From positions 75,139 to 96,309 of the forward strand of contig NAOQ01000266.1 in assembly GCA_002751075.1 (NCBI GenBank): DNA of 21,171 bases, read 5' to 3'. Each line of letters begins with the position of its first letter. Position 1 is the first letter of the stretch. The translations under genes were made by a program, and so were the position numbers. Source of the DNA: Ichthyophonus hoferi (Eukaryota; Opisthokonta; Ichthyosporea; Ichthyophonida; Ichthyophonidae). The notes under the pieces are model-generated. The model searched no databases. It worked only from the letters and a program-made list of their open reading frames with translations, and had not been told where the DNA came from. Of this stretch, positions 1 to 9,792 are shown one piece after another.

Positions 1-475
1 TATGTATAGTTAGGTTTTTTAGCAGTCTAATAAGGATTTGTTGTCTTATGGTGGCGTCCGATCAAAAAATACTGCAATAATAAGGCTGTCCCCTGACAGA
101 GCTTGGCATAGACAGTGTGCATAGCGCTTGTAAGGGACAGAACATGGAGTTGTCGTTTAATTGTTTGTTTGTAGACATAGCTCTATAATATAACATTAAA
201 GCATAAATGGAAATTATGAAAAAATACTAGATGAAACAACCACATAAGTGTACAGTAAAAGAGGCAAATAAAACACTTTTTATGGTTTTAGTTTATGGAA
301 CGTATATCATAAAGCAATCAATGTAAATATAATTATATAGTGAATGCAAAATAATAATAGATATACACTTTAATATAGAAGTTCCAGTGGATAATAATGG
401 ATTGGTAGGAGTTTGTATAATTTAATGTACAGCGCCCAATGGATAATAGCAGTTTAACAGTTTTTTTATTGGCAG
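1..475 (+). other. 3' part of an intron of the MRTO4 gene (gene start outside window)
   Basis: AT-rich non-coding sequence ending in a T-rich tract and the acceptor TTGGCAG at 469-475. The exons for the first roughly 65 residues of the family (the basic N-terminus and the VDTYKYLF-like strand) were looked for here and not found, so they should lie to the left. A 7-base inverted pair CTGTCCC (88-94) / GGGACAG (about 133-139) and a 30-base stretch repeated at 3128-3161 are the only structures noticed. An ORF on the minus strand at 422-688 overlaps the exon and is taken as a shadow. Confidence 0.7.
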
Positions 476-2498
476 GTTCTTCATGGGTAAGAACAAGGTG
501 ATGGCTGTGGCTCTTGGACGTACTCCTGAGGAGGAGGTTGCGGCCGATCTACACAAAGTTAGCAAGGTCAGTAGGGTTATAGTTCGAATATGTCGCAATC
601 TAGTATATATATTATTTATTGAATAACTTGTGTTGTTGATTTCCAAAGTATGGCTTACATCATCGGAATTAAATATATAACAGCCCACTAGTTAATTTAT
701 AGTTGAATCTAATTGATGGACTCTAATTACCAATTAATTACAATGTTGGGTTTGTAATAGAGTTCTAATTAATGTAATCATTTTCACTAATTGGTTACTA
801 TCTCAATACATTTTGACAAGGTAAATAGATATAGCAATAAAATAAGGGTTTTCTGTCTTGTTATATCTTATTATATTTTATTTTGTATATTTAACCATTT
901 ATACTGCGTTTATACATGGATACATACATGTACATTCAAAAAACATTTGTCTTATTAGCTTATACTTGTCCTCTAACTTTCATTTATATAATACACACAG
1001 AAACTTGTTGGCAATGTAGGCTTGTTGTTTACCAACAGCACCAAGGAGGAGGTAGTAGAGTGGTTTGCCACCCATGTAGAGAATGACTTTGCTCGCAGTG
1101 GTAGTGTTGCCACTACCGACTTTATTGTACCTGAAGGTCCTCTTGAGCAATTCCCTCACTCTATGGAAGTTCAGCTCCGTCAGTTGGGTCTACCTACGTC
1201 TCTTAAAAAGGGTGAGTGTTTTATTGCAGTATGTATTGTATGCCTAGATTAAAAGCACATCATTGTATTTGTGCTAAGTGTCCAAAGGATTATCTATATA
1301 CATACATGTTACAAGTATATTATATGTGTCTCCAGAAACTGTTTTCTTATCTATGAAAATATCATCCTTACATTCTTGTCTGACCTAGATGCTATTTAGA
1401 TGGGGGTTAGTATTGTATACATTTTTGTATTTTGAGTACAATATGCATACAGTTTATATTGATATAATTATTTACTATTACATATGTAAAATAGTCGAGA
1501 GAATAGTTAGTTTAATCTAAAACTGTTAATTAGAGAACCTTTTGTATTGATGATAGTGACCTGTTTTAGTAATGAAAGTATGTCCTAGCCTATTTGTATG
1601 TAGGCAAAGGTACTCATTTAAACACCCCTTAATTCGGTATTGGCTTATGGCTTTAATACTATATGATGATAGTGGGGGTGTTGTGTAGTTGTGAGGGTAT
1701 GTGTAATGATTATATATATGTTGCGAATTATGCTACGTATTGCTGACAATATATTTCTAGGGATTATCCTTATGGACAGAGAGCACAAGATCTGCCGTGA
1801 AGGCGACAGCCTCACTCCCCAACAGGCCCAGTTACTTGTAAGTTTCTTGTTGTTGTAATAGAATAATCTTCAATCTATCGAGACATTTTTGCTTGAGACC
1901 ACCGCACTATTCTACAATAACTATAAGAGTTTATTTGTGTTATTTATTGAACATATGCATAGTTATTCCATTTTACTATTTTGTTACAAATTTATTCGGC
2001 TTTTGGTTTCCCATTATCTAGCTGCTATAGTGCCCGTCTATTTGGAAGCTTTTTACAGTGTATACACATTTTCTTTCCTTTAGTCAATCCCATGTTTCTT
2101 TTAGTTCCTTGAGTTTCTAACCTGTGTGATAGGATAAAATAGTATATATAGCATAACGTTATGTCTTGGTTATAAAATATTTGCTGCATTTCATTTCTAG
2201 AGAGCGACAAATAGCGATATAAAGTCCTTTTTATATTATATTATATTTACATCTAAATAGAAAAAAACAATGCTTTTTTACAAAGTAGGCAGCTTTTTTC
2301 TATATATGACCAACATAATTGTGTAATTCAATTATGAACTTTATTTTTAACCAATTCTTTCACTCTGAGCAGAAGCTCTTCGGAATTAAGATGGCCCAGT
2401 TCAAGGTTGTTCTTGAGGCCGTTTGGAATAACAAGGGTATATATGAGGAATACGATGCAGAGCCAGAGGTTCAAGCGCGTCTTGATGTTGAGATGTAA
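476..2498 (+). CDS. MRTO4: mRNA turnover protein 4 homolog, ribosome assembly factor (last four exons, 5' partial)
   Basis: Exons 476-566, 1001-1211, 1761-1837 and 2373-2498 join in frame (phases 0, 1, 0) into 167 residues ending at TAA 2496-2498. Seen: [15 protein letters not shown], then [53 protein letters not shown] and [12 protein letters not shown], all hallmarks of Mrt4/MRTO4, the paralog of stalk protein P0. Known for the family: a nucleolar factor that holds the P0 site on pre-60S particles until P0 replaces it. The first visible exon matches about residue 65 of the human protein, so ATG 483 is internal and the true start is left of the window. The C-terminus is short and only mildly acidic ([15 protein letters not shown]), lacking the long acidic tail of vertebrate forms. 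It is on the same strand as the next gene, 2.6 kb away, so it is not an operon partner. Confidence 0.96.
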
Positions 2499-2935
2499 TT
2501 AGTATTATATCTCATGTATTTAGCTTTTTAATATAATATCTGATGGCTTTGGATACATACAGACCTGGTGTCTGACGTTTTGTTGACTGGTTTAATATAA
2601 TCGTTTGTGGCTAAGGCCAGCATCGGCACCATTCTTATAAGAGCTTTTATATATTATGGATTGCCACAAGCACAGTTAAATGTACCAGTTATATGTCTGA
2701 ATATAGATAGAGCACATGTTATATCACATCTTGCTTTTTACAATGGCTTGTGATGTTTGTTTTATTCACAAGAGTGGGGCATAGAGTTTGGGCTATTAGA
2801 TTTTTTCTAATTAGGTAATATAATATGGTTTATACCTATACAATTTAATATAAGCTTCTTGATATATATTATTAGCTTTTAGTGCAGTCTGCATTCTGCC
2901 GCACCCCCACCTTGGTGTATAATCAATCAAATGAT

Positions 2936-2941
2936 AATAAA
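2936..2941 (+). terminator. Candidate polyadenylation signal of MRTO4
   Basis: An AATAAA hexamer 438 bases after the stop codon, followed by a GT/T-rich stretch (CAGTGTCTTTCTTTATTG, about 2966-2983). It is one plausible choice; in DNA this AT-rich, AATAAA is expected often by chance. Confidence 0.4.
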
Positions 2942-3706
2942 TAATCGAATGCACAAAATATACCACCAGTGTCTTTCTTTATTGCGTTGAACCTGTCTAT
3001 TCATTTCAGTTAAGTCCAGGACAATTACTCCTATGTAATATAGGATTGAAGAATAGATTTAGTCTGGACTGATGTTTCGTTTCTATGTGGAAAGTAGATA
3101 GCATGATTAGTTAACATAGAAATATGAGATCATAGTGCTTTTTAAGGGACACAGCATGATGAACCCATGCAATAGCACATGCCATCACAATATATAGGAA
3201 GAGAACGGTTTCCATGAACATTAGTACAGGATGATTCATGTTGGAACATGTGTAAACTGTTACAATGATTCCTTAATTAGTTAATTATTTGCATTAAAAT
3301 ATCAAATACGTTCTAGTTATCTAGTTAATTATTATCTGTTTTTATGTTTAGATACCACTAGGCTTCATGGTTAAAACCCAAATTTCTTTATTATAGTACT
3401 GGAATATGTTTATAATTATTGCAATACATCAATAAGAACACAGCTAGGTACTAATTAGCATTAATCTTAGTCTTAAACTTTAGGAAAGCAGTATATATCG
3501 TGTTCAGAATCAGTAAATACGTCCGTAGGCAAATTATTCAAGTTTATAATATTATTGAACTGGAAGGATACAGCTCTAACAGGCAATTTCTTGTAATTAA
3601 TAGTAATAATATCACCGCAAATGAACATCATATTCACCAGTCTCTTCGTCTGGCTCCTATTGGCGCCAGGGTATTGCTTAGAATACTTTAAGAGGTAGCT
3701 ATATAG

Positions 3707-3940
3707 TCACTCGATTGCTGCATGGTCATGGAATGACTTGCTACAGTTCTTCTCCCATTTTTTCGTTTTTACCACCATGTTCTCCCAAACCCTGTTGGAA
3801 GTTATACTCAAATACGTCTTTTGACTTAAAAGATTGGGGGTGACCTCCATTTCCTCCTTCGGAGTTTCCTCTGAGATGATCTTGGTTTCCATAGTACAGA
3901 TGGATTTAATTGGAAACAGTTTGATGGGTGCACCATGCGC
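3707..3940 (-). CDS. Possible terminal exon of an unrecognised gene
   Basis: On the minus strand a pyrimidine-rich acceptor (TCGCTTTCAG, last base 3941) is followed by 77 open codons ending at TGA 3709-3707. The peptide includes METKIISEETPKEEMEV (Met codon at 3892) and ends WEKNCSKSFHDHAAIE. Its mixed composition, free of simple repeats, differs from the AT-rich surroundings and reads like protein. I do not recognise a family. No convincing upstream exon was found between 3941 and 4900, and the frame stays open upstream of the acceptor for some codons, so this may be chance. It could be a lineage-specific short gene or a decayed fragment. Confidence 0.25.
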   Translation of the reverse strand, partial: AHGAPIKLFPIKSICTMETKIISEETPKEEMEVTPNLLSQKTYLSITSNRVWENMVVKTKKWEKNCSKSFHDHAAIE

Positions 3941-4125
3941 CTGAAAGCGACGGTAATTAATTTTATTACATGGATCTTATTAGTTGTAAGTAGCAAAGGT
4001 ATTAATTGGTATGATAATTTTGTTTCTAGATTTGCATCAAATAAGCAAAACCAATGCACATTTTTTTTATAATTATTTCCACAATAATATACTGTTAACT
4101 GTGAATGTTTATATTTAATTAATTA

Positions 4126-4315
4126 ATGCAGGGTATTAATTATTATATTCGTGTTTACGTTTTCTTTTCTTTTTTTTTCTCTTTTTTTTTACCTTTTGTG
4201 TTTCTTAACATGTTATTAATTATTCCCAATCCCCAAGAGCCTATGAAGGTTATTATTGGTATGAATGTATGCCTTTTGGCCACTCCTTTTGCCTACCAGG
4301 CTATGGGTAAGTAAT
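4126..4315 (+). other. Exon-like open stretch ending at a strong donor site
   Basis: An open frame from about 4126 ends in PQEPMKVIIGMNVCLLATPFAYQAMG directly before GTAAGT (4307-4312), a near-consensus splice donor. The first part (VFFSFFFSFFLPF) is just a T-tract. The second half is less AT-rich than the background. The stretch around the donor has a diverged copy 93 bases downstream (about 4376-4402). I cannot name a family and saw no following exon in frame, so it could be a lost exon, a non-coding exon or chance. Confidence 0.2.
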
Positions 4316-4912
4316 ATTATTAGCTAATATGCGAATGTACTTTATTATTTCTCTTTACTATATAATATGGTGTTATCCCTTTTACCTACAAGGCCGTAGT
4401 GGTCTCAGACAGGTTATATCTTTTTAAAGCCTATAATCCATAATAGATCTTAGATATATTTTGGGAATAGTAAATATAGAAGCATTTTTGTGACCTATAT
4501 TCGGTTAAGAGAGAAAATACTGAATTAAAGAGGGTTTAAATGTGTCCCTTTGCATAAACGGATTATAGATATACGAAGACATATTTTTTATTATTAAATA
4601 GTTCTTCAGGACTTGTCTGGGGCAGGATGCTTAAGCAATATTTTATCCGAACATTATGATCTGAAATGGCTGATTGAGTTACTAATCCAATTAGTTTATA
4701 GAGTAGCTTTTTATGCTAGTAACTGACAGGCAATCAGATACTTACTTTCTAGACACTGATCGGTAAAGCTATTGGTCAATTGGGGATTTGAGAGCCAATT
4801 AGATCGTTAGTAATATTATATTGGTAGTTACGATTTTAACAGATCAGATTGAATCAAGTCTTAGTTTCTAATTTTAAAGTGACAGTACCATTGCGTAATA
4901 GGAGGTGCTTAT

Positions 4913-4945
4913 ATTGGATTGGGTATAAAAGGCGCGAAAACCAAT
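4913..4945 (+). promoter_or_regulatory. Compact core promoter of the ethanolamine kinase gene
   Basis: Within 33 bases lie two ATTGG boxes (4913-4917, 4918-4922), a TATA box TATAAAA (4924-4930), an E2F-type site GCGCGAAA (4932-4939) and a CCAAT box (4941-4945). A TATA-driven start would fall near 4955, giving a 5' UTR of about 160 bases before ATG 5117. The GC-rich E2F-like core stands out in a 70% AT background. Seen: the motifs and spacing. Inferred: promoter function and cell-cycle input. Confidence 0.55.
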
Positions 4946-5015
4946 TAATAATATAATAATATTACATTATGATATAATGCTGGGCATATTTTTAAACCGA
5001 TTACTTATTTGTTTA

Positions 5016-5050
5016 TAATATAATATATAATATATAATATATTATAATAA
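5016..5050. repeat. AT-only near-palindromic tract in the ethanolamine kinase 5' UTR
   Basis: A run of overlapping TATAATA units with strong self-complementarity just upstream of the start codon. If transcribed it could fold into an AU hairpin, but such tracts are common throughout this window. Confidence 0.5.
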
Positions 5051-5116
5051 AAATTACAATAACTTCAGTTTATACTGTTATATACATATACACGCATATA
5101 TACAATATACGCTATC

Positions 5117-8100
5117 ATGCCGCCTTACACCAAGTCTGTTTGTCTGGTAAAAGCAGTAGAGACTATTAATGAAACATACCCTAAAGTGGATATAACGGTT
5201 GAGCATGGAAAGGAAAAACTACTGGAGGGGGTCAAGTAGGTTGCCTGTGGATGTTAGTATGTGTATATGTTAATGCATGCAGACATACTATTAAATTTTT
5301 AGACATTCTATCATCCTTTGTGTTAGTATATGTGCTAATGTGTTATTATATATAATATGTACATGTACATGTACATACATATTTTATAAGGATTTTCTTG
5401 AATTTATATTCTGGATAAACGAAATTTATTTTTGAATTCTTGCTGCACTCCCCCATCTTGCACATGTTTACACTTTACTTCTATCTACCTACCTGCCTGC
5501 CTACCTACCTACCTACCTACCTACCTATACCTGTTCTAGGGCCATCATATCCGCCCTCTTTCCACAATGGCCTGTGAGTAACAGAAGGTTCAAACAGTTT
5601 ACTGCCGGAAAAACAAATAAATGTAGGCTGTGTTAGTGGTTAACTGGTTGAAATTAAAATTTGCTCTTACCTACGAGGTTATCATACTGTATCAAACTAT
5701 ATGACTATATGATACTCTATTATACTATACTATATCGTATTATATCATATCATACTAAATCATACTATATCATACTCATACTATAGTATATTATATTATA
5801 CTATATCATATCATATTATACTATCTAATATATAATACTATATAAGACTATATAATACTACCTCATACTATATCATACGATACTATGTCATTGCTATATT
5901 ACACTATATCATACTATATTATATTCTACTATATCATACCATATCTTATTATACTATATCCTATCATTAACCCTGTTTTATATGTGATATAACCCATAGT
6001 GTTCTATTGCCATCTGGAAGGGTCAAAGGAGAGGGTCCTTGTTAGGGTATATGGGAGGAACTCGGAACATCTAATAGATAGGGATCAGGAATTAATGGTA
6101 TGTTTCTATAGGTAGTATAGGTATATGCACTAGATAGATGTATGTCTGTATGTATGTATGCGTACATGTAGGTATACTATTATATTTATATATAAATAAC
6201 ATATATAATAGATATTTATAAGTATTAGTAATATATGTATCCATATATAGATATAAATGAAATATATCATAGGTAGAAACGTGATATCTAATCCATATAC
6301 GCAAGTATTAATAATATTTTTTTAAACTGAAGATAATACATATATATACGTACACGTATGTACATATATTGAATTATCTCTTCTACAGTATATAATATAT
6401 CTTATTCTACCTACCATAAAATGACAATGTTATATTATAATCTTGGAATGTTGTAATGTAATATAATCATAGTTAGGTTATTTTAAAATAAATTAAAAGC
6501 TGTTGCCCTATCACATCATAGAATATAACTAGTTTAAATAAGGCCAATCTCTCTCCTCCTTTGTACGGGAGGTTCAATAATGGCTTTTGCTATGGATTCT
6601 TTGAGGGCGTCCCATTAACTACTGCAGGTAAAGAACATTTCTGTTTGAAGGATTGCTTTGATTGCCATGTGACTTTGCATATGTACATATGGTATTACAT
6701 AGTAGTAGATATGGTATAGAGTTATAGTATATAATGTTATATTTTATTGTATTCTATTTTGCTATATTATTTCATTTCATATCATATTATATTATCCTAT
6801 ATTATATTATATTATCTTATATTGTATTGTATTATATCATATTATTGCATATCCTATTATTTTCATATAATATCATATCAGATATTGTACATACCCTATA
6901 CTATATATACTATATATCTTATAGTATTTACGTTATAATATTTACACTATAATATATACTCTATAACATATATCCTATAGCATGTCCCCCTTGATATATT
7001 ATATAGTTAATCTCTCTAGTATTGTTTTCTTATTGGTTCTCATTTGATCCAGATATGTCCAATCCCGTCATATACCCCCTAACGGCTGGATTTCTGGGCC
7101 ACTGGCATCAGTCCCAAGTGTCAGCTGACATGACGTCAAAGTTATGGGAAACTATTAAGCTATGGTTGACTGTGGGTATGTTTCCATATATGGTATATGT
7201 TTCTATATATGATATGTATTAATCTTTTTAGGGTGTGCTTATATTATTTGAACCAATGATCCTGTACCATCTTAATTAGACACACCAATAAGCACAGGGT
7301 ACGTCAATTAATCAGTTGTACCAATGATCGTTCTCCGTATTATATAATTAATTGGCCGTACTTAATTACCAATTAAACTGCTTGCATTATACAGGGCATA
7401 TCTTACTTGTCCACAGACTGATTTTGATTTTGATAAATTATTATAAGTCGCTATATATCATTAAATATTTTATTGCCAAAGTCAAATGATTGATTTCCCT
7501 GGAATCATTGGCTATCTATTGGTATATATTGTATACATATCCTGCACCTAATATGATAATTGATCATCCAGTTAGTTAATTCAATTACAATAATGAATGT
7601 AGACTAAGTTTCACTCGGTAAGAACGGATTAAAGCATTTCTATACTCTTCCATATTATATTATACTATACCATACTACACTATATTCTACTATACTAGAC
7701 TATAATAATAACAACATATAATAATATAATATTTTGGGTCCACTGACGTATTCTGTTTGTCTCCCTGCTCTTAGTACCTACGTCATTTGATGACCTAGAT
7801 CGTCAAAGGTTATTGGACGAGAAATGTTCCCTGGATATGATCAAACATGAGGTAGAATTTACACTCCCTCTCACGCCCATACACATCCATATATGGAAAA
7901 TAAATTTTATATATGATTGTTTCTGATATTATAGTTAACCAATAATAGGTAAGAAAGAGTAGCATGCCTATTTGAGTAGCCCTAGGGACTTGTCACCAGT
8001 AAGAATGTCTATACATATACATGCAACATACATTATATTTCATTACATTATATTGTATTACGTTATATTATGTTATGTTGTGTTGTATTGTATTGTATTG

Positions 8101-9668
8101 TATTGTATTGTATTACAATATATTGATTACGTTATATTATAGTAGAATAACAAGTAGAAAGAGAACAATATAAGAATTAGGAAGAGAATAAAAATATTAT
8201 AGGAGAATATTCTTATAATCTTAAATTGTGATACGATAATAAATTGTGTATATATTATAGCCTTACATATTTTTGTAATACAAACCTATTGTAGTTAGAT
8301 AGAAAAAAAATAGTATTATAATCCTAGATACTGACAGGATAATATATTTTATATATTTCTAACCCAATAATATTATAGATTACCGAGCTGAAGCCTATCC
8401 TGGACGAATTAAATTCACCGATTGTGTTCTGCCATAATGATTTACTATGTGAAAATATACTATATGATCAGGATAAAGGTATAGTATATTACTAGATTAG
8501 GATATTATTATATTAAGATGCTACTCTATTAAGATGTTGCTATATTAGGATATTACCATATTACCATATTACTAACTTACTAAATTAGAATGTTACTATA
8601 TTAAGATGTTGCTATATTAGGATGTTGCTATATTAGGATATGGCTATATACTATCCCCTAGACTAACCCTATATACTATTCCTTCAATTTTCAGGTCATG
8701 TTCGGTTTATCGACTATGAATATGCTAACTATGGCCCTAGGGGCTTTGATATTGGTAATCACTTCTGTGAATTTGCAGGTAAATTAGGGCGAGGTGGGGT
8801 TAACGTTTAATAGACCAATACTATTATAGGGATATATAGTTTTAAATAGTATAATCCGGTTATGTGGTTGGTTATATGCATTACCATATGCTATATATAG
8901 ATATATACTATATATGGCATACGCGGATCTATAGTGAAGGTATAATAGGCCAATAACAGGATAGGGTTAAAATATTTTAAAAGTATGAAATAGTAATATG
9001 GTTGGCTATATGTATTATCATCTAGTATAAAATGGGTTGTTTTGATCCAATAAGTATGCAATAATGCATATATCTTATTACTTAGGGGATTAGTATACAA
9101 GATCATACTTACTCGTAATATCTACCAATGAACGCACAGGGATGGATACACCTGTCGATTATAGCAAATACCCAAATAAGGAACTACAACTACTATGGTT
9201 ACGTCACTACCTGACTGAATTTACACTGAAGGGTATAGGACTCCCCGCCTATATATAAACATACATCATATAGACATATACCATATATAGACATACACTA
9301 TGTATAGACTCCCTCCCCATACACATCTAATCACACTTAATATTTATTTTATCGCATTGCAACGACGACCATATATAGATATTTAACATAGTATAGTATG
9401 GTATTGTATGATATGTTGTGATATAGTATGGTATAGTAGAGTATGATGATCTCGTATAGTATAGCATATAGAATATAATAAAATATGGCATAATATAACA
9501 TAATATACCGTTATGCTATGTTATACATTATCTTCCCTGACTCTAATCAGTCTATGGGGCCACCAGCACCCAATGACGATGAAGTATACGAAGTATATCG
9601 GGAAGTCAACAAATATGCACTGGTAAGTTTATATAGATTCCCCCTACAATTATTTCTGATACTATTAC

Positions 9669-9722
<54 letters not shown>

Positions 9723-9748
9723 GAAGATTATTATTATTAAGATTATTG

Positions 9749-9792
<44 letters not shown>

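Larger units (their letters stand above)
2499..4912. other. Spacer between MRTO4 and the ethanolamine kinase gene
   Basis: About 2.4 kb with no recognised gene. It contains the MRTO4 3' UTR, a 9-base stem TTTCTATGT (3080-3088) / ACATAGAAA (3114-3122), a 30-base match (3128-3161) to the MRTO4 intron, and two exon-like open stretches listed separately (3707-3940 minus, 4126-4315 plus). The base composition of those two stretches is less AT-rich than the rest. CCAAT pentamers become frequent from about 4680 towards the next promoter. Confidence 0.6.

Noticed and set aside
483-485. ATG within the first visible MRTO4 exon as the gene start
   Set aside because: The residues before it (FF) match the family, an acceptor precedes the exon at 475, and about 65 N-terminal residues would be missing.
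1662-1745. Box C/D snoRNA candidate in an MRTO4 intron (ATGATGA ... CTGA)
   Set aside because: No terminal stem, no C'/D' pair, and the CTGA lies too near the splice acceptor (about 16 bases).
4230-4310. Faint resemblance of the exon-like stretch to a reverse transcriptase core motif
   Set aside because: Only a few residues, no further retroelement parts or end repeats nearby; not enough to name an element fossil.
6734-6952. Tyr/Ile-rich overlapping frames resembling membrane peptides
   Set aside because: Pure read-through of a TA-rich pentamer repeat.
9549-9566. Earlier AG (9549-9550) as the exon 10 acceptor of ethanolamine kinase
   Set aside because: The preceding exon ends in phase 1, and this acceptor would shift the frame into a stop; the AG at 9565-9566 keeps the frame.
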